Source: Planctomycetales bacterium
GTDB taxonomy: Bacteria; Planctomycetota; Planctomycetia; Pirellulales; Thermoguttaceae
Direction: 5' to 3'
Assembly (NCBI GenBank): GCA_007127495.1
Contig: SKZG01000259.1
Span: 1-16,408 of the forward strand
DNA length: 16,408 bases
The translations under genes and the position numbers were made by a program. Below the pieces are notes generated by a model. The model was not told where the DNA came from. It ran no database searches and worked only from the letters and a program-made list of their open reading frames with translations. This document shows positions 6,950 through 12,700 of this stretch, piece after piece (the stretch's first letter is position 1; each line of letters begins with the position of its first letter).

Positions 6950-7930
6950 TCAGTCGCTGATCCTCTGCCAGTTCTTCAGACGGCGCTGGAGCGTCCTTAC
7001 GGAAATGCCGAGCGACTTGGCCGCTCGTGTTCGGTTGCCGCGCCAGCGGTCCAGGGTTTGCTTAATCACGGCCTGCTCGACCGCCTCCAAGGGCACGCCT
7101 TCGGGGACCTCGAAGGGAATCGATTCGTGGGTGTTCCGCCTGCCGACCATTTCGGGCAGGTTTTCTACGGTCAGGTTCGTGGAATCGGCCAGGACGAACA
7201 TACTTTCCACACAGTTGCGCAATTGACGGATGTTGCCGGGCCAATGATACGACCGCAAAAACGCCATCAGTTCGTCGTCCGGTTCCGGCCGCGGCTGATC
7301 ATACGTGGCCGCGAACTCGTCCAAGAAGCGGTAAACCAGGGGTTCGACATCCTCCGGGCGGTCGCGCAGCGGGGGCAACTTAATGGCCACGACGTTCAGC
7401 CGGTAGTAGAGTTCCTCGCGGAACTCGCCGTCGCGCACCATTTTCCCGAGGTCCCGGTTGGTGGCCGCGATGACGCGTACGTCGAGGCTTCGGTCCTCGT
7501 TGCTGCCCACGGGCGTTACACAGTGGTTCTCCAGGACGCGCAGAAGCTTGGCCTGACACTCCAGGGCCAGATCGCCAATTTCGTCGATGACAATCGTCCC
7601 TCGCTGGGCCGCCTCGAACCGGCCGACCCGCTTCCCCGTCGAACCGGTAAAAGCACCTGCCACGTGCCCGAAAAGTTCACTTTCGATCAAATTACTGGGC
7701 ACGGCCGCCATGTTGACGATCACGAGCGGCCCGTTGTGTCGCGGGCTATTCGCGTGGATCGCTTCGGCGATAAGTTCCTTGCCCGTTCCCGACTCGCCGG
7801 TGATCAGCACCGTCGCGTCGACCTTGGCCGCGCGGCTGGTTTGATCCAGGACAGGCAGCATCAGATCGGAACAGGTGATCAGCTTGTCGAATACCGGCTT
7901 TGCGGGACGTGTTGCGGCTATCGTTTGCAT
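6950..7930 (-). CDS. Sigma-54-dependent transcriptional activator without sensory domain
   Basis: This 326-residue enhancer-binding protein consists almost only of the AAA+ domain and a Fis-type HTH. Visible motifs are Walker A GESGTGKE (45-52), ELFGHVAGAFTGS (85-97, the sigma-54-contacting L1 loop), Walker B TIVIDEIGD (112-120), sensor I AATNRD (155-160), arginine-finger region REELYYRLNVV (171-181), sensor II PGNIRQLRN (231-239), and the HTH from GNRTRAAKSLGIS to VRTLQRRLKNWQ (298-322). The final residue of the loop is Ser instead of the usual Ala (GAFTGS), a conservative change likely to keep function. There is no receiver or GAF domain at the N-terminus, so control must come from a separate protein or from expression level. 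The start has AGGAAGAG eight bases upstream. It heads a five-gene series and is divergent from the response-regulator genes. Confidence 0.93.
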   Translation of the reverse strand: MQTIAATRPAKPVFDKLITCSDLMLPVLDQTSRAAKVDATVLITGESGTGKELIAEAIHANSPRHNGPLVIVNMAAVPSNLIESELFGHVAGAFTGSTGKRVGRFEAAQRGTIVIDEIGDLALECQAKLLRVLENHCVTPVGSNEDRSLDVRVIAATNRDLGKMVRDGEFREELYYRLNVVAIKLPPLRDRPEDVEPLVYRFLDEFAATYDQPRPEPDDELMAFLRSYHWPGNIRQLRNCVESMFVLADSTNLTVENLPEMVGRRNTHESIPFEVPEGVPLEAVEQAVIKQTLDRWRGNRTRAAKSLGISVRTLQRRLKNWQRISD

Positions 7931-8020
7931 GGTTGGCTCTTCCTAACTTTCCGATAGGGTAGTGGATTGGTTTCCATGGAGCGTTCTGCGCGCCGTTGAA
8001 GCGATGACCGTATTATCCCA

Positions 8021-8073
8021 CATAGGCGAAACGCGCCAATTCTCATTTTTCTTGGTTTCAGCGTAGCGGATTC
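8021..8073 (+). repeat. Intergenic direct repeat, copy A
   Basis: This starts at CATAGG and runs through CAATTCTCA to TTTCAGCGTAGCGGA. Its 3' 37 bases match copy B (8172-8226) at 34 positions; the 5' part differs by a 2-base gap. The 5' half contains an imperfect inverted pair, GGCG and CGCC, on the reverse strand. It lies 90-145 bp upstream of the sigma-54 activator start. Confidence 0.85.
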
Positions 8074-8171
8074 CATTACATGCTTCGGTGGGGGAAGTTT
8101 CGCGGCTGTGCTCTTCCGAGGCCGCGCCGTGCAGGCTTTGGGGGGTCCCGCGCCCGTGGGTGTAATTGTCG

Positions 8172-8226
8172 CATAGGAGCGAACTTCGCCAATTCTCAAT
8201 TTTCTTGATTTCAGCGTAGCGGAATC
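8172..8226 (+). repeat. Intergenic direct repeat, copy B
   Basis: Second copy of the repeat at 8021-8073, same orientation, offset by 153 bp. Its 5' part contains a clean dyad (GCGAA and TTCGC around one base), and it is immediately preceded by TGTCGCA, a half-site also found upstream of three promoters in the window. The two copies may be operators for one of the regulators encoded on either side. Confidence 0.85.
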
Positions 8227-8442
8227 GGCCACACTCAACAGCGCACATCATGCCCCCCATTGTGACCTCTTCGTTGCCCGGTGGGGGACTGGCCCATTTC
8301 CTGAGATTTGGTATATTTATGCCGTTCACGAGGCGGAAGGTGCCGTTTTGTCGGCTTCAGGCGGACGGGACAGCCCCATTGTGAACCGCTACCTTTTGGG
8401 GAAAGGCTTCCAGGTGTGTGCGGTCAGCCGAAGGAACCTATC

Positions 8443-8670
8443 ATGAACCTTGGGGACTATTCGACGCGTTGCACACAAACAACGCGGGTGGACATTTCAT
8501 TGCGAAGTGACGATTCCACCGCCGCGCTGCTGGAGATTTGCGACGACGGGCCGGGTATGCCGCCGGAGGCGAGCCGTGCAGACGGCGTGGGATTGCGCAT
8601 TATGCGTCATCGTGCCGGCCTGATCGGGGGAGTTCGCTTGGCCTGCCGACTGCCGAAGTCCACTACCTAG
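8443..8670 (+). pseudogene. Histidine-kinase ATPase-domain relic
   Basis: The 75-residue frame begins at ATG 8443 with AAGGA upstream and reads TRVDISLRSDD, then EICDDGPGMPPEA (G1 box) and GVGLRIMRHRAGLIGG (G2 region), ending VRLACRLPK. This is the C-terminal HATPase region of a NarL-type sensor kinase. The dimerisation/His domain and the N box are missing. The usual segment of about a dozen residues between the LIGG turn and the final strand is also absent, as though lost between two G-rich tracts. It lacks the parts needed for phosphotransfer. The intact response regulator starts 11 bp after its stop, so this was once probably a kinase-regulator pair. A retained non-enzymatic role is possible because the frame and ribosome site are intact. 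Confidence 0.7.
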
Positions 8671-8681
8671 GAACCGACACC

Positions 8682-9335
8682 ATGGTGACTCAAGTCTTGA
8701 TTGTCGACGATCATCCCGCGGTCCGCGAGGGACTTTCCGCGCGCATTGCGAATCAGGCCGACATGGCCGTGTGCGGCGAAGCGGCCGACCTGGCCGAAGC
8801 CATGGCACTGCTCGAGGACGTCCGGCCCGACGTGGCGGTCGTTGACATCCAATTGAAAAAAAGCGACGGACTGGAACTCGTCCGCCGGATCAAGGCGCAA
8901 CGGGAGGCGACCGCCGTCCTGGTGTGGTCGGTGTATCCCGACAAGATCTATGCCGAGCGGGCACTCAACGCCGGCGCGCTGGGCTACATCAACAAGGAGC
9001 ATACTACCGGGCGGATCGTCGAGGCCATTCGCCGTGTCCGAGAGGGTCAGATCTATCTTTCGGAAGAAATGGCCCAGCACCTACTTGGCCAGGCAGTAGG
9101 CGGACACCGGAACTTGCGGCAGTCGCCTATCGAGGCCCTGTCAAACCGCGAACTCGAAGTGTTCCGGCACATCGGCAACGGGCGGACCACCAGTGAGATT
9201 GCCAAGCAGTTGCACCTCAGCCCGCACACGGTCGAGACGCACCGCCAGCGGATCAAAGAAAAGCTGAACGTCGAAACCGCCGCCGAGTTGACCCAAATGG
9301 CCGTCCGATGGGCGCTTGGCAAGGAAGCGAGCTAG
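8682..9335 (+). CDS. NarL/FixJ family response regulator
   Basis: This 217-residue regulator is complete. The receiver domain (about 1-120) has the acidic pair Asp9-Asp10 in LIVDDHP, phospho-acceptor Asp55 in VAVVDIQL, Ser83 in VWSVYP and Lys105 in GYINKEH. The C-terminal LuxR-type HTH (about 150-210) reads LSNRELEVFRHIGNG, then TSEIAKQLHLSPHTVETHR and IKEKLNVETAAEL. Phosphorylation at Asp55 should promote dimer binding to target promoters. AGGA lies nine bases upstream of the ATG, and the gene follows the truncated kinase relic by 11 bp, so its cognate kinase must be elsewhere or lost. It is divergent from the sigma-54 activator and could control it through the repeats between them. Confidence 0.94.
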   Translation: MVTQVLIVDDHPAVREGLSARIANQADMAVCGEAADLAEAMALLEDVRPDVAVVDIQLKKSDGLELVRRIKAQREATAVLVWSVYPDKIYAERALNAGALGYINKEHTTGRIVEAIRRVREGQIYLSEEMAQHLLGQAVGGHRNLRQSPIEALSNRELEVFRHIGNGRTTSEIAKQLHLSPHTVETHRQRIKEKLNVETAAELTQMAVRWALGKEAS

Positions 9336-9713
9336 TCGGTGAAGCAGCCGCGCAATCACTCTATGAACGTCAGTCGCAAAAGTCAAGTCATGTGGCTACG
9401 ACACACACGTGCGGCTACGACCGTACCCTCGTGCCGCGATATGAGCACGACAGCCTGTCGCAATGTATTCTGGTAAATTGGCCGGTCTGACGTAGCGACT
9501 TTTGGCAAACCAGAGCCCGCGGAGCCCTCACGACGACGTGAAATCGGATGATAGCTTTCAGCGCTCGCGACCGCGACGGTCAACCCCCGAAGGACACTAA
9601 GTGGACGGCATGCTTGCGCAAAGACGGTGCATTGCGGTATGCATTTTGCAGTGGTTTTGTCCGGAGGGCGCTTATAACGCCCGTTTGGTGACCTTCAGAT
9701 GAAGGAGAAGATC
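9336..9713. other. Intergenic region with sigma-54-type promoter and enhancer-like dyad
   Basis: No gene was found here. The region holds a perfect dyad CGACAG-C-CTGTCG at 9448-9460 overlapping a TGTCGCA half-site (9456-9462), a promoter candidate at 9635-9650, and a 5-bp leader hairpin (GGGCG at 9666-9670, CGCCC at 9678-9682). Near 9393-9421 the phrase GGCTACGAC occurs twice. Confidence 0.55.
9635..9650 (+). promoter_or_regulatory. Candidate sigma-54 promoter of the repeat-protein / loop-less activator unit
   Basis: CGGTAT, five bases (GCATT), TTGCA. The -24 GG and -12 GC are 12 bases apart as sigma-54 requires, and the -12 half is a perfect match. Transcription would begin near 9661, leaving a leader of about 50 bases. 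The octamer CGGTATGC is shared with two other promoters in this window. Confidence 0.6.
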
Positions 9714-10175
9714 ATGAATACGAGAATGATTGCCTTGATGGCATGCCTCGTTGTCGTTCTGCCAGCGGCATGGGCGTGCGCACAGTACGTGATAGCCCCA
9801 ACCCCGGCGGTGGTGCATCGGCCCGTGGTCCCGGTGGCCCCGGCCCCGGCGGTGGTGCATCGGCCCGTGGTTCCGGTGGCCCCAGCGCCGGTCGTGGTGC
9901 ATCGGCCCGTGGTTCCGGTGGCCCCAGCCCCGGCGGTGGTGCATCGGCCCGTGGTTCCGGTGGCCCCAGCCCCGGTCGTGGTGCATCGGCCCGTGGTTCC
10001 GGTGGCCCCGGCGCCGGTCGTGGTGCATCGGCCCGTGGTTCCGGTGGCCCCAGCGCCCGCGGTAGTTCACAGCCCCATCACAGTCGCGCCCGCGGCATCA
10101 CCGGTCATCGTTCGGTCGACGGTGTATGTGCCGGGCCAGCCGATTCGTAACCTCCTTCGTGCGATTACCCCGTAA
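9714..10175 (+). CDS. Secreted Val/Pro/Ala-rich tandem-repeat protein
   Basis: This 153-residue protein has a signal peptide (MNTRMIALMACLVVVLPAAW, cleavage probably after ACA). It then has six full copies and one partial copy of a 14-residue unit, APAP(A/V)VVHRPVVPV, and a short non-repeat tail ending YVPGQPIRNLLRAITP. Each unit carries one His-Arg pair, so the protein is an extended, basic, proline-rich chain probably located in the periplasm or cell envelope. No enzyme domain is present. ATG 9714 is preferred over 9699 because AAGGAG lies six bases before it. The loop-less activator begins 20 bp after the stop, so both are probably one transcript. Function is unknown; the tail resembles the conserved ends of other planctomycetal secreted proteins, which is only an impression. 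Confidence 0.85.
   Translation: MNTRMIALMACLVVVLPAAWACAQYVIAPTPAVVHRPVVPVAPAPAVVHRPVVPVAPAPVVVHRPVVPVAPAPAVVHRPVVPVAPAPVVVHRPVVPVAPAPVVVHRPVVPVAPAPAVVHSPITVAPAASPVIVRSTVYVPGQPIRNLLRAITP
9795..10076 (+). repeat. 42-bp tandem repeat array inside the secreted protein
   Basis: Six 42-bp units (9795-10046) and a partial seventh encode the 14-residue unit. Units differ by only a few bases, mostly a GCG/GTC swap that changes Ala to Val, so the array expanded recently or is kept homogeneous by recombination. Copy number is likely to vary among strains. Confidence 0.95.
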
Positions 10176-10195
10176 TCGCCAAGAGCCAGCGAAAC

Positions 10196-11107
10196 ATGCG
10201 AGTTATCTGCGAGTCGACAGCGATGCGCGAGGTGGTTCGGCGCATGCAGCGGGCGGCCCAGGCCGACTGTCCGGTGGTCATCTGGGGCGAAGCAGGTACT
10301 GGAAAGAAGTTTATGGCTGAAGTGATTCACCGGCGGAGCCGTCGCGAAGGCGCTCCGCTGGTGGTCTTTCGCCCCACCGACCTCGACGCGACAGACGGCC
10401 GATCGCTGGAAGACGAGCTGTTCGGCAACGAGCGAGAGCCAGGCCGTTTGAGCGAGGCCGAAGGAGGGACGTGCCTGATCGACGAGATTACCGACCTACC
10501 CGCCACCGCCCAGGCAAAGCTGCTTGCGGCGGCGGAGGGGCGCGATAGTTTCGCCCGAGCCGGTGCCGGCCAACAGCCCCTCGACTTTCGGCTGATGGCA
10601 ACGACCCGGCTCGATCCGGCCGAGAGCGTATGGCGGGGGGGACTGCGGGAAGACTTGCACTACCGGATCGGCGTCGTGGCCATTCACATGCCACCCTTGC
10701 GGGAACGGCGTGAGGACCTTCCCGAGTTGATCCAGGAACTATTAATCGCCCTATGTGCCAACCGTGCTAAGACGGTGCCATTGGTCGAACCCGACTTGGT
10801 GCAGGCTGCGCTCGCCCACCCATGGCCCGGCAACGTCGTGCAGCTTCGCGACTGCCTGGAAGGCATGATGCTCACCGGCGAGACCTCAACACTCAGCGCC
10901 GACCGCCTCCGTATCACGCTTGCCGGAGGCAGGGCTGGTTTCCCGGAATCCCGGTCTTCTGAGGAGGTTGCCACGTTGGCCAGGTTGGAGCGCGCGGCCG
11001 TGCTGCACGCATTGGACGTTCACGAAGGCAACCGCACACAAGCGGCCAGGTCGCTCGGCATTTCCGTGCGGACGCTCCAACGGAAGCTCCGCCGCTGGCA
11101 AACGTGA
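10196..11107 (+). CDS. Sigma-54-activator-like AAA+ protein lacking the GAFTGA loop
   Basis: This 303-residue protein has the same architecture as the activator at 6950-7930. Motifs are Walker A GEAGTGKK (31-38), Walker B TCLIDEITD (92-100), sensor I MATTRLD, arginine-finger region REDLHYRIGVV (151-161), sensor II PGNVVQLRD (211-219), and a Fis-type HTH GNRTQAARSLGIS to VRTLQRKLRRWQ (278-302). The stretch after ELFG reads NEREPGRLSEAEGG, so about nine residues including the whole GAFTGA loop are missing. Without this loop AAA+ activators cannot engage sigma-54; loop-less relatives such as TyrR act on sigma-70 promoters or repress. ATP-binding residues are retained. No good ribosome site is seen before the ATG, so translation may depend on the repeat-protein gene ending 20 bp upstream. 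Confidence 0.9.
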   Translation: MRVICESTAMREVVRRMQRAAQADCPVVIWGEAGTGKKFMAEVIHRRSRREGAPLVVFRPTDLDATDGRSLEDELFGNEREPGRLSEAEGGTCLIDEITDLPATAQAKLLAAAEGRDSFARAGAGQQPLDFRLMATTRLDPAESVWRGGLREDLHYRIGVVAIHMPPLRERREDLPELIQELLIALCANRAKTVPLVEPDLVQAALAHPWPGNVVQLRDCLEGMMLTGETSTLSADRLRITLAGGRAGFPESRSSEEVATLARLERAAVLHALDVHEGNRTQAARSLGISVRTLQRKLRRWQT

Positions 11108-11117
11108 GAGGAACAGG

Positions 11118-11151
11118 CTGACAACGTCAGTAGGCTCACAACGTCAGTAGG
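11118..11151. repeat. 17-bp tandem duplication between convergent genes
   Basis: Two adjacent copies of CTGACAACGTCAGTAGG differ at one base. Each contains the small dyad GAC-AAC-GTC. It lies just after the loop-less activator stop and about 30 bp beyond the PRC-barrel stop; no T-run makes it a terminator. Confidence 0.8.
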
Positions 11152-11181
11152 TGGAACCTTTCGCTCCTTGCTCCGTGGCGT

Positions 11182-11910
11182 TTAGGCGTGATGCTCAGCC
11201 GGTCGCCAGTAGACGGGCCGACCGTAATAGTCGAAGAACATCTCCTCGTATTCGCGGTTGATAGGTGTAGCGGGGTCGTACCCGGGCGAGTTTGCGATCG
11301 TTTCGCGAGACATGTTGACGTGGATATGGCGCGCTTCCCAATCGATCGATTCAGCCCATACCGGAGGAATGAGCACGTGGGGTCCGGGTAACCAGTTCTG
11401 CGTATCGGCCACCAGGTAGCGAATTTCCCAGGGATTGGAATCCAGAGCGGCATCGTCGACGATGAAGTCGTCCACGTGCCCAATATCGCCGTCCGTGGCC
11501 GCAATCCGGTATCCCGAAACCGCCTCGATGCTGTGCAGGTTCGGATCGCCCTCCGGCCCGACCTTGCCTCGCGTCCACTCGAGATTCGCCCAATAGGCTT
11601 CCCAGGCGAAGTATTGGGCCATTTCGATCTCTTTTCTGCGCGAGATGGGCATGTCGCTTTCCAATGGCGGCGAGTTTTCCATCTGCTCGCGAGTCAAGCG
11701 GGTTCCGAGCCGTTGCGCAACGTAGTCAGCCGATTGAACCACTTCCGGGGCGAGCAGTACGCGCCGGCCCGACAACCAGCCGCCGGTATCGACGTCGAGG
11801 TAACGCACGATCCAAGTTTCTCGGTCGAACAAGACGTCCTTGAGCGTACCGTGCCCGCCGTCGGGCCCTTCGATCGAGCAGCCAAGCATTCTACTTGTAG
11901 CAATCAACAT
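11182..11910 (-). CDS. Double PRC-barrel domain protein
   Basis: This 242-residue protein holds two PRC-barrel units. The first (about 1-60) has LGCSIEGPDGGHGTLKDVLFD, then WIVRYLDVDTGGWLSGRRVLL. The second (about 128-195) has GYRIAATDGDIGHVDDFIVDD, then WEIRYLVADTQNWLPG and HVLIPP. PRC barrels are small beta folds used in RNA processing and photosystem assembly; this tandem form with W-IRYL-V-T--WL is common in bacterial stress clusters, with unknown ligand. There is no signal peptide or membrane segment. The start has AGGAGG five bases upstream. It is transcribed alone; a sigma-54-type promoter sits 95 bp upstream. Both domains look intact. Confidence 0.9.
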   Translation of the reverse strand: MLIATSRMLGCSIEGPDGGHGTLKDVLFDRETWIVRYLDVDTGGWLSGRRVLLAPEVVQSADYVAQRLGTRLTREQMENSPPLESDMPISRRKEIEMAQYFAWEAYWANLEWTRGKVGPEGDPNLHSIEAVSGYRIAATDGDIGHVDDFIVDDAALDSNPWEIRYLVADTQNWLPGPHVLIPPVWAESIDWEARHIHVNMSRETIANSPGYDPATPINREYEEMFFDYYGRPVYWRPAEHHA

Positions 11911-12004
11911 GGGAGCCTCCTGATCGTTGGACGGGCTGCGAGGTGGCCCTTCGCCAGCCTTGAGCGGTTACCCACCCCGCCGACGTTTTGCCACCTAACA
12001 GCAC

Positions 12005-12020
12005 AGCATATTGCATACCG
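12005..12020 (-). promoter_or_regulatory. Candidate sigma-54 promoter of the PRC-barrel gene
   Basis: The minus strand reads CGGTAT, GCAAT, ATGCT, with GG and GC spaced 12 bases apart. It shares the CGGTATGC octamer with the sites at 9635 and 15344. Expected start of transcription is near 11994, giving a leader of about 84 bases before the PRC-barrel ATG. Confidence 0.6.
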
Positions 12021-12098
12021 TAATTGGCTAGCGGGCTGCCCAGTTCGCGAATGGGTACGCCCACTTATCAAAGCACGTACTGCAAGGGCCGCGTCGGA

Positions 12099-12158
12099 TG
12101 TCGGGCGTCCGACGTGCGACAGTCGTTGCGTGCGACATCTTGGCTGTCGGGTGCGACA
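12099..12158. promoter_or_regulatory. Cluster of TGCGACA half-sites (enhancer candidate)
   Basis: TGCGACA occurs at 12115-12121, 12131-12137 and 12152-12158, with TGTCG partners at 12099 and 12145 forming short dyads. The last two copies are 21 bases apart, two helical turns. The cluster lies 80-140 bp upstream of the PRC-barrel promoter, the usual place for sigma-54 enhancer sites. Confidence 0.45.
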
Positions 12159-12170
12159 GAATGGCATACG

Positions 12171-12581
12171 CCAGTTGAGGAAAATATTGCGGGCAATCCG
12201 GACGACGCGCGCCCGGAACAGCTATCCCGGCGCGCCTGGGACCTTATCGAGCCGAAGCTGAAGCAGTCGCAGCGACGCACGATCGACGCGTATCACCAGG
12301 CCGTCGCCCAGGGAAATGGGGCCGACCGCTTGGAAGACGTCCTGTGGGCGGGTTCTCAAGGGCGCATTGCGGCACTCATGGTTGCCCGCGACACGGAGCA
12401 GTGGGGCCGGTTCGATCCCAACGTGGGAAACGCTGAACTTCACGGACAGCCGAAGCCCGGCGACCACGAACTGGTCAACTTGGCCGCCACCATGGCTTTG
12501 CAACAGAGCGCCGATGTATTCGCCTGGCCTTCAAGCGAAATGCCGACTTGCGAGCCGGTCGCTGCGGTGCTGCGCTATTGA
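12171..12581 (+). pseudogene. C-terminal relic of a baeRF-family (eRF1-like) protein
   Basis: From about 12174 the frame reads VEENIAGNPDD, then AYHQAVAQGNGADRLEDVLWAG, GRIAALMVARDTEQWGRFDP and PVAAVLRY. This is the C-terminal third of the bacterial archaeo-eukaryotic release-factor-like (baeRF) family, whose full proteins are about 350-400 residues. The sequence before it shows no trace of the N-terminal and central domains. The open frame begins at ATG 12024, but those 50 residues look non-coding and overlap a promoter and half-site cluster. No start codon with a ribosome site lies at the homology boundary. The gene therefore looks broken by a deletion that removed its 5' two thirds. It is convergent with the GH65 gene. 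Confidence 0.75.
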
Positions 12582-12604
12582 GAGGCCGCTGCCCCGCATG
12601 ACAT

Positions 12605-12679
12605 TTTGTTAGCGGAGCGGCGCGAGCCGCCCGGTTTTCCGACCGTAATAACGGACGGCTTGCGCCGTGCCGCTACAAA
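12605..12679. repeat. Large imperfect hairpin, REP-like element
   Basis: Left arm 12605-12629 begins TTTGTTAGCGGAGCGG and ends GAGCCG; right arm 12656-12679 is its imperfect complement (about 20 of 24 positions, one bulge), with a 26-base middle. It sits between the convergent baeRF relic and GH65 gene. It looks like a dispersed planctomycetal palindrome, and it could also stop transcription from both sides. Confidence 0.75.
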
Positions 12680-12681
12680 GT

Positions 12682-12700
12682 AAGGCGCGCCGCACGCCTT
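12682..12700 (-). terminator. Possible terminator of the GH65 gene
   Basis: The minus strand reads AAGGCG, a 7-base loop and CGCCTT, starting within the GH65 stop codon, followed by TACTTTG. The 6-bp stem is perfect but the T-run is poor. The larger hairpin at 12605-12679 follows directly. Confidence 0.4.

Larger units (their letters stand above)
7931..8442. other. Divergent regulatory region between sigma-54 activator and kinase relic/response regulator
   Basis: This 512-bp region holds two direct copies of a roughly 55-bp sequence (listed separately), a TGTCGCA half-site at 8167-8173, and a sigma-54-like element with one base too little spacing at 8309-8323 (TGGTAT then ATGCC). An open minus-strand frame covers both repeats, but it has no family resemblance and the repeats look regulatory. 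Confidence 0.5.

Noticed and set aside
8309..8323. TGGTAT...ATGCC considered as a fourth sigma-54 promoter, before the kinase relic
   Set aside because: GG to GC spacing is 11 instead of 12 bases, which sigma-54 tolerates badly.
7943..8329. 128-residue minus-strand frame with an internal protein repeat
   Set aside because: The repeat stems from two direct DNA repeats 153 bp apart; there is no good ribosome site and no family resemblance, and conservation covers dyads rather than codons.
9501..9516. TGGCAA...GC considered as a sigma-54 promoter of the repeat protein
   Set aside because: Spacing is 11; the site at 9635 has correct spacing and a perfect -12 half.
9795..10046. Regular array considered as CRISPR
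   Set aside because: Units are contiguous 42-bp copies without unique spacers and encode an in-frame 14-residue repeat.
9672..10070. Minus-strand His-rich repeat protein (HRNHGPMHH units)
   Set aside because: It is the antisense reading of the 42-bp array; the plus strand has the signal peptide and ribosome site.
12024..12173. N-terminal 50 residues of the frame containing the baeRF relic
   Set aside because: They translate promoter and half-site sequence and have no resemblance to the family, so they were left out of the relic.
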